From Pontederia crassipes (taxonomy: Eukaryota; Streptophyta; Magnoliopsida; Commelinales; Pontederiaceae), in the NCBI GenBank assembly GCA_030549335.1, contig CM060192.1, positions 22,014,157 to 22,078,156 on the forward strand: DNA of 64,000 bases. Reading direction: 5' to 3'. Of this stretch, positions 45,401-53,160 are shown piece by piece (positions within the stretch are counted from its first letter, which is position 1; every line of letters begins with the position of its first letter). A program made the translations under genes and the position numbers. Under the pieces are notes generated by a model. It did not search any database and had not been told where the DNA came from. It saw only the letters and a list, made by a program, of their open reading frames with translations.

Positions 45401-47023
45401 TCAAATTACTGAAGCATTTATATATTTGCCTATCCCTCAATCTCAACACCTTTCTGAAGCATTTAGTCCAGTTGCATGCTTCAATAAATTTCCAGAGTGA
45501 AAGTATTAAAATAAAGTTCAACCTTAGGACAAAGAAAATAGTACATGATAAATAAAACAAAAAACATGTCTACACTCAGATGAAAAGGAGTAGATATATA
45601 CATTACAAATATGGGGAAAGATCATAAGAAATGTGAATGTAGAATAACAATAAAACAAGAATTCACCTCAAGAACACCACCAGAAGAGTACTTCAAGACA
45701 CGAAGGGAAGCCTTATTGCTCTCAACTTTGGGTGAAACTTTACCTTCATCAGATAGGCAAATTAAATCATATCCATAAAGAAAATCAACTTATTGACAGC
45801 AGCAAATCAGCAAGAAGTTGCATTCAAATAAAAGGAGAATGATAATGCATGTGAAAGTACAAGGAATGCTGAGTCGTATTTATCAGAATTTATTTCAGTA
45901 AAACGTTAGGTTTTTCTTTAAAAGTAAAAATGATAGGTCTGACTTATACATTCCATGCAGATATATGGTCAAAACCTTACAAGTAGTATGTTTGCCTACG
46001 TTGAACAATTAGATTGATTAATAATATCCTAGAATGATTTATGGCTTTTAATGAGTGTTCGACTTGGATGTATGCATCCCAGCATTCAAATAAGAAATAA
46101 CACTAAATATCTTTGGGACGTGCTACTCCGAGAAGTTCTAACTTCTATATAGTAAACTTCTTACAATGAGTATAAACCTCTGAAAACCCCAGAATCTAAA
46201 ACACAATCTATAATCTCTCACCACTATCTGTTAAAGCTAACCAAACTTCCTAGTTTCTAATTTTCTTACTTAGTTTTCTTTTCCACATGCTTTCTTCTTT
46301 TTTGCTCAAAAAGAACACAATGTTCAGGTTGTCAAAATGTCCTATGAGTCATTATTCTTGCTGAGGAGGTTTCTCTTCCAGTTGATTTCTTCTTCCTTGT
46401 TCAAAAAGACAGCAACCCGTTCTTTTGTGCTGTCTTTCTTCTCCCTCCCTTCTAATATACTTACTATTTAAATCCAACGCATTCAACCTTAGCTTGAGTC
46501 GACATTCTATCCAATGTGTAAGGGAAGCTCACCGCCGGATAAGAGGTTTGTTGCTCAGTTTAGGAGTATTTATAACATCGCCATCAAGAGTAGATTTTGC
46601 ACTCTTGTTCAAAACTAACTCTTGAATTATTTCATATTTTCGGATAAAACAAAATCAGTTACAAAAATAAGTGAACCAGAAAGTAGAATTTGGGATAATA
46701 TTTGCCGCAGAAGAAGTAGCTCTCAACTAGAAATTTTGCAGTGAAACACGTAATAGGTTTCCGATAATAGTTTTCGCACAGATGGAGTAGTCATCGACTA
46801 TCTAAAACAAGATCCAGCAAACGGTAAGAGAAAGAACAAAATTTGGAGCCATACTGGTGAGAGCAAGAACCCTAGGTTTGGCCATCTGGCCAAGCTTCTC
46901 CAGGATGCTACGGCCCTTCGCGACGCGGATCGCAAGCGCGATCTGCTCGCCGTTCCCTCCCCCGCCGATGGCGACCGCACAGGCCCGCCGGAGCTCGATA
47001 TCGTCGGCGCCCGACCTCGCCAT
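23052..47023 (-). CDS. SEC3: Exocyst complex component SEC3, 25 coding exons
   Basis: SEC3 is a subunit of the octameric exocyst that tethers secretory vesicles to the plasma membrane. Its N-terminal PH-like domain binds PI(4,5)P2 and helps mark sites of exocytosis. The spliced frame is open for 885 codons and ends in TAG at 23052, close to the length I recall for Arabidopsis SEC3A (about 887). All 24 introns are GT-AG and phases agree at every junction. Protein layout: N-terminal PIP2-binding region about residues 45-165, a charged helical region about 185-320, and the long C-terminal helical SEC3 core to the end. Diagnostic stretches include [70 protein letters not shown] and ARREYS-free conserved [14 protein letters not shown]. 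Intron 6 is 10,698 bp and packed with retroelements. The start ATG at 47021-47023 opens [15 protein letters not shown], the conserved N-terminus. Confidence 0.95.
24883..24950 (+). mobile_element. 68-bp LINE tail insertion in SEC3 intron 21
   Basis: The insert is flanked by the 9-bp repeat CATCCAATG (24874-24882 and 24951-24959). It contains the LINE-terminal hairpin motif GGATGACTAC ... GCAGTCATCC and ends in a run of seven A. The 171-bp intron would be about 94 bp without it. Only the last few dozen bases of the LINE were copied. Confidence 0.8.
28556..29510 (+). mobile_element. 955-bp TTG-tailed retroelement with 23-bp target duplication
   Basis: A perfect 23-bp direct repeat starting GAAAATAAATAAATTTTTTA flanks the segment (28533-28555 and 29511-29533). 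The 3' end reads CCACCTAGTGGGATAAGGC followed by (TTG)n, the tail shared by plant Au-type SINEs and RTE-clade LINEs. The last 190 bp (from CTCCGCCTATG, about 29320) recur at 33519-33731. No reverse transcriptase frame is seen in the 955 bp, so it is a truncated or non-autonomous copy. It lies in SEC3 intron 10. Confidence 0.7.
29970..30313 (-). pseudogene. rpoA: Plastid rpoA fragment transferred to the nucleus
   Basis: The - strand frame reads [20 protein letters not shown], then [10 protein letters not shown], and after one in-frame stop continues [20 protein letters not shown] and [10 protein letters not shown]. These match the linker and C-terminal domain of the plastid RNA polymerase alpha subunit. 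In plastids this protein assembles the core polymerase. Here only about 115 codons remain, with a stop in the middle and no promoter. It lies inside SEC3 intron 10 in the same orientation as SEC3 and is most likely organelle DNA inserted during repair. Confidence 0.85.
30364..30403 (+). rRNA. Small-subunit rRNA fragment of organelle type (not functional)
   Basis: The 40-bp block contains CTAACTCCGTGCCAGCAGCC, the universally conserved 530-loop region of small-subunit rRNA. The preceding AGAAGCCCCGG resembles the plant mitochondrial version more than the plastid one as I recall them. Similarity stops abruptly after GCCGCGG, so this is a small relic next to the rpoA fragment. Confidence 0.7.
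30485..30523 (-). rRNA. Large-subunit rRNA fragment of organelle type (not functional)
   Basis: The - strand reads GAGATACCACTCTGGAAGAG followed by CTAGAATTC, the conserved block of organelle and bacterial 23S/26S rRNA. The sequences on either side (30404-30484 and 30524-30600) look like further organelle-derived pieces but I could not assign them. Confidence 0.65.
31218..33897 (-). CDS. SEC3: SEC3 exons 7-10
   Basis: Exon limits: 7, 33780-33897; 8, 33145-33249; 9, 31428-31529; 10, 31218-31355. They encode about residues 216-370. Exon 7 starts after a TTGCAG acceptor and continues [17 protein letters not shown] from exon 6, proving that splicing across the 10.7-kb intron keeps frame. Exon 8 gives [20 protein letters not shown], exon 9 [20 protein letters not shown], exon 10 [18 protein letters not shown]. 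The charged, heptad-like character fits the helical first part of the SEC3 core. Introns 7, 8 and 10 each contain mobile DNA. Confidence 0.93.
32069..32130 (-). mobile_element. 62-bp LINE tail insertion in SEC3 intron 8
   Basis: Flanked by a perfect 15-bp direct repeat AGTACATTAACCAGA (32054-32068 and 32131-32145). On the - strand it reads TTAATG ... GGATGACTACCATCTTGCTA ... TCTCGTTTT followed by A's, nearly identical to the last 60 bases of the LINE ending at 42794. This is a strongly 5'-truncated LINE insertion. Confidence 0.85.
33519..33731 (+). mobile_element. Second TTG-tailed retroelement copy, SEC3 intron 7
   Basis: From CTCCGCCTATG to GGATAAGGCTTTG(TTG)n it is nearly identical to 29320-29510, with an internal duplication of GAATCTCATGAACATGGATC. 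It lies 48 bp beyond the exon 7 donor. I could not find a target duplication, so the left boundary is only where similarity to the other copy begins. Confidence 0.65.
34035..34077 (+). mobile_element. LINE-tail-like hairpin in SEC3 intron 6
   Basis: Reads GGATGACTACCAAGTTGGGG, then CAGCCATCC and a short A run, resembling the copy at 24883-24950 with a mutated right stem. No target duplication was found. Confidence 0.5.
34110..34855. mobile_element. Inverted-repeat element with about 68-bp TIRs, containing a second nested element
   Basis: The left arm (34112-34179: ATTTCCATAAAACACCCTTA onward) matches the reverse complement of the right arm (34787-34853) with about 12 differences. Between them lies a second, shorter inverted-repeat unit (about 34189-34787) whose ends carry GGGTCTGTTCGG-like and GTGACCC-like words with (T)GGAGGGGTGGAAT-type subterminal repeats. 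A GA-rich microsatellite sits at 34525-34556. There is no coding capacity. The right arm is shared with the element at the left edge of the window. Confidence 0.65.
35005..38105 (-). mobile_element. ORF1-only LINE derivative (half-LINE), minus-strand copy
   Basis: Read on the - strand: 5' tandem monomers (38105-37600); ORF1 with two canonical CCHC knuckles, [14 protein letters not shown] and [14 protein letters not shown] (about 37417-37307); an RRM-like segment with [20 protein letters not shown] (about 36930); a Pro/Gln-rich region and a C-terminus with [19 protein letters not shown] ending at 35451; a 3' UTR related to that of the ORF2-bearing fragment at 43805-44365; the terminal hairpin GATGACTACCACACACCTAGTGG-like at 35050-35022; and an A/AAAG tail near 35000. 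No endonuclease or RT segment is present. Several frameshifts show it is now dead. It lies in SEC3 intron 6 in the same sense as the gene. Confidence 0.75.
37600..38105 (-). repeat. Tandem 5' monomers of the half-LINE, with poly-G run
   Basis: The block GAAGCCCC(C)GG ... CCTAGGCG ... GGATGCCCTAGGC recurs at about 37605, 37820 and 38045, a period of 214-226 bp. It is followed in each unit by GCGCCGCCGG-type sequence. Tandem GC-rich 5' units in a LINE are reminiscent of the promoter monomers of mouse L1. The third unit carries an uninterrupted run of 22 G (38009-38030). Related words begin the divergent + copy at 39975. Confidence 0.65.
38106..38844. other. Unassigned GC-moderate stretch in intron 6
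   Basis: Sequence with short open frames on both strands (for example 38356-38592) but no recognisable domain. The C-rich part (38250-38560) looks like the 5' region of a LINE-type element; no boundary was found. Confidence 0.35.
38854..39818 (+). mobile_element. 5'-truncated LINE: zf-RVT and RNase H end of ORF2
   Basis: It contains [14 protein letters not shown] and [20 protein letters not shown] (38890-39010), the zf-RVT Cys/His cluster, then RNase H-like pieces [29 protein letters not shown] and [14 protein letters not shown], ending IINR-stop at about 39790 and an A-rich tail. The 9-bp word AAATAAAGT occurs at 38845-38853 and 39819-39827 as a likely target duplication. The protein motifs match the 3' part of the LINE at 11004-12053. 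A run of C (39269-39280) separates two frames. Confidence 0.75.
39841..39946. repeat. 5S rRNA-derived palindrome
   Basis: The - strand from 39916 to 39841 matches the last ~76 nt of plant 5S rRNA: AGTTAAGCATGCTTAGGC (box A region), GAGTAGTACT, GGTTGGTGACCTCTTGGGAAGTC (box C region, read in two parts) and TTGTACCCC. Immediately beside it, 39918-39946 repeats the box A part in the opposite orientation. The result is a perfect 29-bp inverted repeat (39887-39915 and 39918-39946) with a 2-nt spacer. Several C-to-T type changes mark it as a pseudogene copy. The source could be a 5S gene or a 5S-bearing retroelement such as a Cassandra-type TRIM. Confidence 0.8.
39975..42794 (+). mobile_element. ORF1-only LINE derivative (half-LINE), plus-strand copy
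   Basis: It begins with GCTAGGGCACCC words like those of the - copy, then repeated 5' units (40090-40520). ORF1 follows: a CCHC-like pair with [14 protein letters not shown] and [12 protein letters not shown] (about 40685-40770, both with spacing defects), an RRM-like segment [18 protein letters not shown] (about 41180), a long acidic/Pro-rich part and a C-terminus [20 protein letters not shown] (about 42411) like that of the - copy. After the stop near 42493 come about 250 bp of 3' UTR, the perfect hairpin GGATGACTA/TAGTCATCC (42749-42775) and eight A. No endonuclease or RT is encoded between ORF1 and the tail. Stops at 40885, 41983 and 42399 break the frame. Confidence 0.75.
42795..43800. 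other. Intron 6 sequence without recognisable features
   Basis: Ordinary AT-rich intron sequence. A short direct repeat TATGAATTCACATTA appears at about 43300 and 43328. Nothing else was seen. Confidence 0.4.
43805..44365 (-). mobile_element. 5'-truncated LINE with ORF2 zf-RVT end and 3' UTR
   Basis: On the - strand, [20 protein letters not shown] followed by CSVSCEIW (about 44205-44130) is the zf-RVT cluster at the end of LINE ORF2. A 3' UTR follows that is clearly related to that of the half-LINE at 35005-38105, then GGTGGTCATCCTTTTCCTC and an A-rich end at 43805. This shows that the 3' end of the half-LINEs belongs to an ORF2-bearing family. A 22-bp secondary insertion sits inside it at 43870. 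Confidence 0.75.
43870..43891 (+). mobile_element. 22-bp LINE-tail insertion with 16-bp target duplication
   Basis: The 16-bp word ATCATCATGTACAAAT is present at 43854-43869 and again at 43892-43907. Between the copies lie only 22 bases: TCCTTTCTCCTCTC followed by eight A, the extreme 3' end of the LINE in the + orientation. The insertion went into another LINE's 3' UTR of opposite orientation. Confidence 0.85.
44596..47023 (-). CDS. SEC3: SEC3 exons 1-6: N-terminal membrane-binding region
   Basis: Exon limits: 1, 46855-47023; 2, 45667-45743; 3, 45279-45359; 4, 45119-45186; 5, 44876-44978; 6, 44596-44744. They encode residues 1 to about 215. Exon 1 gives [15 protein letters not shown] and ends [10 protein letters not shown]. 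Exon 2 gives [14 protein letters not shown]. Exon 3 gives [17 protein letters not shown]. Exon 4 gives [19 protein letters not shown]. Exon 5 gives [18 protein letters not shown]. Exon 6 gives [20 protein letters not shown]. This order is the plant SEC3 PH-like module plus linker. Compared with my memory of Arabidopsis, exon 1 lacks roughly ten residues just before MAKPRVLAL. The donor of exon 6 opens the 10.7-kb intron. Confidence 0.93.
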
Positions 47024-47220
47024 CGCCGCCCGGTAGCTCGCCGGCGGCTAGAGATCGAAGCGATCCGTAGAAGCGACGGAGGAAAAGTGTGAGAGACTCG
47101 AATGCCTTGCTGGCTTTTCAGGTTTTTTGAGCAAGGAGGAAGAAAACGAGTGGAAAAGAAACCTCCTCAGTAAGAAACGGGGAAAGTCGCCATTAACCGC
47201 AGTCGTGTAATAAACCCAAG
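47024..47220 (-). promoter_or_regulatory. SEC3 5' UTR and core promoter region
   Basis: The 200 bp before the start codon are GC-richer than the DNA beyond and include several CpG-bearing words, as expected for a broadly expressed plant gene. No clear TATA box can be assigned. The region ends where TTA-rich low-complexity sequence begins (about 47230). Confidence 0.35.
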
Positions 47221-47312
47221 TTATCAATCAATAATTATTATTATTATCATGATTATTATTGAATAATGATTATTAAATAAATAAAAATATTAATATAATA
47301 ATAATAATAATG

Positions 47313-47462
47313 GGTAAAGTTCAACGAGAATTATTATTGCGATTTATTATTGGTAATAAAGAGAAGGAGATGGTTGGACGCATTTGGTAATTATCGTAAT
47401 TGGTAAAGTTCAACTAAAATTATTATTATATCTATTATTTGATAAAGAGAATGAGATGGTTG
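47313..47462. repeat. Tandem duplication beside the ATT array
   Basis: GGTAAAGTTCAAC...ATTATTATT...AAGAGAA(G/T)GAGATGGTTG occurs at 47313-47377 and 47402-47462, a period of about 89 bp. It adjoins the ATT microsatellite upstream of SEC3. Confidence 0.6.
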
Positions 47463-47570
<108 letters not shown>

Positions 47571-48682
47571 GAACTAGATATTGGTACCGTGAAGGTTGGG
47601 ACTTTGGGATCTTAGACAGCGCCGTCCTATATTTAGGGGGGGTGTACTGAAATATTTCTTTTACTACCAATATTTCTATAAAACAATTGTCTTAATAATT
47701 TTGATTATTTGGTAGCTTAATAGTTAACTATTACCAAAGGCAGAGTTTGTTTTAAGTGGTCAAAAACTGACGTCTAATTTTGTAATAAAAATAAATTAAA
47801 AGTGTATATCAATGTTCTTAATACATAATAATAAATAATAAGGGACAGACTTGATGAGAAATTATTTACAGGGGAACATTTTAATCAGAAATCAGATCCT
47901 TGAAAAAAAAACAGAAAGTTAACAATTTAAAACTGATCCTCATCTTAAGTTTCCATTTTTTTAATAATTGGTTTTGACTTTTGACCTTTTCTTAATTCTA
48001 AAATATAACATATAGATAGAGTTACATATTTATTTAATTTGATTATTATTATATATATACATATCATAGCGCAAAAATATTTAGTTTATTTTCAAGGCTG
48101 TTTAGTTACATGAAAAATAATAAATTATGTGTATTGGTACTACGAGCCTGGTTGACTAAGCTTATAAATCATTTTAAAAATATTTTTTGTTTGATAACTG
48201 ATAAAAAGAGCTGATTAGCACTTATTTAAACTGCTTATAAGTTACAAAAAATAAGTTGTGGACCAGCTTATTTTATGTGAAAAAAAATAAATTAATTTGA
48301 CGTATAAATATATTATTTTGCTCTTATAATGTACGTAACTTTCTTCGTATATTTTATTTATCATAATATTAAGGATTTTTTTGTCATTGTACTAAAATAA
48401 TAACTTATAAATCTTTTTATTACCAAATACATAATTATTTATTTTTTAAAATCAGCTTTAGTCATTAACTACTTATCAGCAATTCAATTTATCAATTATT
48501 TTATATCAACTAAGCCAAGCGGACCATATATCTATTTTTTCTAGTGACTTCTTCTTATTGTCCATTGTGCATATATTGTGTTTTATTTTGACTTAAGTTG
48601 TGGGTGGGAGTTAATATGGGCCTATACGCTAAATGTTTTATAATCAAGCTGATCCATTCAATTGTCAGGCTGAATCAATTAT
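47571..48682. other. AT-rich intergenic DNA with MITE-like remains
   Basis: The section about 48107-48525 carries subterminal words such as TTTGTTTGATAACTGATAA and ACTTATAA / TTATAAGT in opposite orientation, resembling a hAT-type MITE, but target duplications could not be fixed. No gene is seen. Confidence 0.35.
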
Positions 48683-48698
48683 AGTTAGTCTTTTTTAT

Positions 48699-48906
48699 GC
48701 TGGTCCAGGTCTACGAGAGGTCTTCGATGTCCGAAGCCACTAGCACTCGATTAATCCAGAGTCGGGAAGAGACGAAAAGATAAAACAATAATGATTTATT
48801 TCCTGACCAAGATGATAGCTCCAAGATTCGAACTTGGGGCTACTAGCACCCAACGAGCGCTTGAGATTCAACTCTGTTACCAGTTGAGCCAATCACCATT
48901 AGTTTC
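48699..48906 (-). mobile_element. tRNA-derived SINE, 208 bp
   Basis: On the - strand the head has a box A-like word TGGCTCAACTGG and a box B-like word AGTTCGAATCT, as in a tRNA-derived RNA polymerase III promoter. The body runs on through CCTCTCGTAGACCTGGACCAG. A 16-bp duplication, AGTTAGTCTTTT(T/C)TAT, flanks the unit at 48683-48698 and 48907-48922 with a single mismatch. The length, promoter and long target repeat fit a LINE-mobilised SINE. Confidence 0.8.
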
Positions 48907-48922
48907 AGTTAGTCTTTTCTAT

Positions 48923-49648
48923 ATAATGATTTAATTAAGATATTCCACAATTAAAGATGTCGTCCTATTCCAAGAGTTAATGAAAAGCACTAAATTTAGG
49001 ATCCATTTGACTTAGCTGATACAAAATAATTAATAAGTATTTTATTATTTGAAATTTATTTTAAAATAAGAAATTATACATTTGATTAAAATTACTTATA
49101 TGATACCACTATCTAACTTATTTCTTTAGAAAAAATGAGCAGCTCTTCCTACTTAAGTTTTCTAGTTTGTAAGTAAATTATTTGTCATTTTTCTAAATCA
49201 AACATTGAGATTTTTTACAAACTAACAGAGATTTTTATTATTTATAAAGAAAGTTCTTAAATAAACTCTTTATAAGTCAGAATTAGAAAATTAATCTGAT
49301 TGTACATCTAATAATATTTTATCTGTCGTCATCTGAAAAGGATCAAATTAAATTGGAGTTAGAAGTCTTAACTAAAACTAAACTTGGGTTAAAATCTTAC
49401 AAATAATACTCCAGAGATCGACCACCTTCTCAACCTATGAAAAATGAGACAGGTTGTGACAACAGTCTCTGCGAGCCATGATAGGTTTTCATTCTTGGAC
49501 AAAATCAAGATTTGTAGGGGCATAGTTTAGATGGTAACACAAATAAGTCATGACCGAAAGTCATGGTGAGGTGTATGTTTTGATAACGGCATACGAGTGT
49601 CTCTGCTAGATATCGAAGTCTTGACCACAATTTTTAATTGTTCTGGCC
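48923..49648. other. AT-rich, gene-free stretch
   Basis: Contains AT-rich MITE-like sequence (48990-49280) and a few copies of a TTGACCACAA-like word that continue on the other side of the next element (51295-51390), showing that the two sides were once joined. Confidence 0.4.
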
Positions 49649-49653
49649 ATAAC

Positions 49654-51289
49654 TGTAATGCCCAAGATGTTAGAGAAAAAAAGGAAAGATAGAAATTGAA
49701 TAAGAAAGGGATTTAAAATTAGTTGGAAGTATAAACAAAATCAATTTTTTATAATCCTAGTTAGTTTCAACATTTTTCTCCTTATAAATATGAGATCAAC
49801 AAAACCCTTACCCGTCCCTATTTTTTACAAGTCGGCCCTAACTTTCTTCCTCATTTTCTCGTGTCTTTCTCGTTCTCCCTCACTCTTAATTGCTACCGCC
49901 CAATACGAGAACAGCTTGAATGGTGGTTTTCAAGCATTTGGACTGAGGGGAACGGTCATAAAAAGAGGAAGAAGACAAATGAGAGGAAGAAGGATGTGTT
50001 AATTTTTGGACATAAACTTGTAAGGTATGTAATGATGATAGATTCATTATAGAATATTGATTTTATATTTGAAGCATGTTGTTAGTATGTTGTAAATTAA
50101 TGCTATATGATGATGCCTGACATTGGGAATCGTCAGAAAGACAATCGAAAAATCTACTATGCATTCAAAGTTTTCTCGAACGAGAGAATCCGCCCAGGTA
50201 AGACTTTATCCAGACTGAGTTCTTTGGAACTCTGCCCAGATTTGTCATTGTCTAGACTTTCGAGCACAACAATAAGATGAACCCGGCCTCGTTTGATGAT
50301 GACTTGGCCTGGGTTCCATCCACGATGAAGTTGAGTTGGGTGCGAATGTCGCGTGACCGATCAACACCCAAACGCACCCCGGGTTCCCATGCAAGTCTAT
50401 CGAGAACACCCTATATGAACTCGGTCTGGGTTCTTCCTATAATCGACCTGGTTCCGATCCTATGATATTGATTTTATATTTCTTTGACCCTTGATTTCAT
50501 GTCCTTAATTTCTATCTATGATATGATGATGATGCTCAATTAGGACTCCTAGATTATTATGACCTCATGAACCTTTGATCTTATTCATATGATTATTAAA
50601 TATTGATACTTATGTCCTAATAAGATAAAATAAAAAATGCAAGATAAAAGATGAAAAATATTAAATGGAGAGCTCTTATGACGATGGACTCGTGATGATT
50701 TTTTATTAATTATGTACTGATTGCTGTCAGTTATGGGCTGACAGTGTCAATTATGATGATGTTGGATTGAGACATTTCTTCCTTATGGATTGAAACATAC
50801 CACATGTCAAAGATGAAGATGAAGATAAAAGCATATTAACAATGGAATCTGCTTATGATGGTTATCGGGTTTTGTCATCTTTTATGATGATTTTACTTTA
50901 ATCTTCTATTAATATGCTACTTTCCATGAGTACGCTTACTCATATCATGATATGCCTATTTTCTTCTTATGTGATGTAGATCCTACATGGTGATGATGAC
51001 CATATGAATTATCTTCTTGTCTAGTATTATAATGTCTTTACTTTATTTGCATACTGAGTTGTGAAACTTATAAGGAGATTTATTTTCATATATACAGGCT
51101 TAGGTCCGAATGATGTGGTGGCCAACTATGACCAATCGATGATTGCACATTAGTCTTCTGCTATTTTTTATTATTAGTTGATGAGTTAAAACCTTCTTTT
51201 TTGCCAATATAATATCCACGTATGTGATCGTAGCATCCTCCAAGGCATATGCTACCACATGGAGAGGATGCAATTTGGGGGCATTATAA
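49654..51289. mobile_element. Solo LTR, 1636 bp
   Basis: It begins TGTAATGCCCAAG and ends GGGGGCATTATAA, close to the inverted TGTAATGCCC termini, with the expected final CA lost. ATAAC flanks it at 49649-49653 and 51290-51294. The surrounding TTTTGATTGTCTCGATCACA-type tandem words continue across the insertion point, which supports a precise insertion. It has a GC-rich segment at 50270-50460 with GAACCCGG/CCGGGTTC words. A short open frame at 49790-50002 is not supported as a gene. Confidence 0.75.
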
Positions 51290-51294
51290 ATAAC

Positions 51295-53160
51295 TTTCAA
51301 TTGTATCGATCACAACTTTTGATTGTCTCGATCATAACTTTTGAAAGCCCCGACCACAACAAAAGTAAATCCCAACCACAATAAAAATAAAAGTTACTAC
51401 ACACATTGGAGAGTCTCAACTGCCTTGACTTAAGAAAACTTGATTGCCACTAGTCGGTGTAATGAGACGAGATCAACAACATCAAAAAATTATATTTAAA
51501 ATTATCTTATTGTGACTAATAGTTTCTATAAGATAATTTTAAAGAAAATATAATTTTGACTCCAATTACAGTGATAACAAATAATCAATTATACTATGTT
51601 CCAAATGCTTGGTGCTCTTTTATTGCATCAATAATTACGAGTATCAAAACTCTCCATTTTTAACAATATTTCATGAACTTATTGGACGACCAGGAATCAA
51701 TTCCTCTCCTTCTTGTTTGAGAACAAGGGAATAATATTATGTTTAGCACATACAAATCAAATGGCTTGGTTATATAATATCCCATCCCCGGATTGCTTCC
51801 CCACAAGTATAGTTCTATTCTTTCCTATGAGCACCATTACGGGGGAACTGGAATCTCCATTGATTGAAGTTGTGTTTGGCACGAGAACTTAAGTTCTGCC
51901 AAATACTCGTGCAAAAAATTATGAGACCTACTGGAACTTATGTTCTGATCAACGAATGAAGTTCCACTAAGTTTTGCAAAAAAAGTTATCGCAGTTCACA
52001 AGAATTGTGCAAGTTCCTCTCAACTTACCTCATAACCCATGTTGTTGCTTCACCTTTCCCATTTCATATGTCTCCTTCACACTCTTCATTGCCGACGACC
52101 ACGAGCTTCACAAACGCAACGAATGGCGACGTCAATGATCTGAGGTATGTTCCTTTCGCTTCCCTACTCATTTTCGTCGACCTCACCACTGTTTTACACT
52201 CTCTTGTCTCTCTCATGTTCATTTCGCACTTGCTTCATGATGCATACAAAATTCAACATATAATTAGACATGCATTTAATCTCATTTCAAATTTTTTTCT
52301 AATAGCATGCATCATTTTATGGGTTTATTTACATTAATTTTTCAAAAATAAAAATCTACCCAAATGTTGTATTTTATTGTTTAGGAAGCAAGAAAATTGA
52401 ATTACAAAGCCAACGGAGAAAATCACGTTCAAATCAAAGTTAAAACGGAATCAAAAAGTGGGAAATAGTGAAGCAAGATTAAATGACACTTTAACGGGCT
52501 GTGAAGGAATTCTAACGAGCCATGAAAAGGGTTGTGAACTTATTAACAGGTCGTTAAAATGCGATTTTTCAGCCATCCTGAGTCACGGCCATGAACCCGT
52601 GAAATCCACAATTTTAACAGGGTTGTGGAAACCCTATAATAGGCCGTGAAAATCCATTTCTAACCCGATTCGAACTCTATTTAAGCCGTTAAAATCATGT
52701 AATATAGATCGTGATAGACCCCATATTTGAGATTTGAATGGATTTTTGGAAGAATTTGAAGTGCACAAGGATTTCTACTCATATTATATGATCCTAGGAT
52801 GATTTGGAAACATAACCCAAATTTTGGAATTTGATAAGGCCAAAATTTGAGAACTATTTCATATTCGAATTTCCTTATTTCACATAGAAAATGTTTTCGT
52901 TTATTCTCCAATCACATGGAAGCCTGAACCCCAATAAATAGAGCCTTTCTACCACTTGAGGAGATCATGCTAGGGTCTGCAACCGAAACCTTCAAGCCAA
53001 GAACGAAGGAGCACTTCTGAAAAATGGAGAAGACTTCTGTGCAGTAGACTCGTGCAAGGATTGCCCAGCGGCTTGTCATCATTTATGTAGAGTATTTCTT
53101 GTTCTACACTATGCTGGAATGATATTTTACGAACGACCTTGATTTTTAGAGAGTTGAGAA
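51295..53160. other. Unassigned, LTR-like debris
   Basis: The 52450-52660 part has repeated GTGA(A/T)...CCGTGAAA and GTCACGGCCATGAACC words like those in the Athila LTRs further right, suggesting an old LTR of related type. No coding gene is supported; ORFs at 52005 and 52458 lack any signature. Confidence 0.35.

Noticed and set aside
48805..48900. A functional tRNA gene on the - strand
   Set aside because: Box A and box B words are present but acceptor and anticodon stems do not form, and the unit has a body and target duplications of a SINE.
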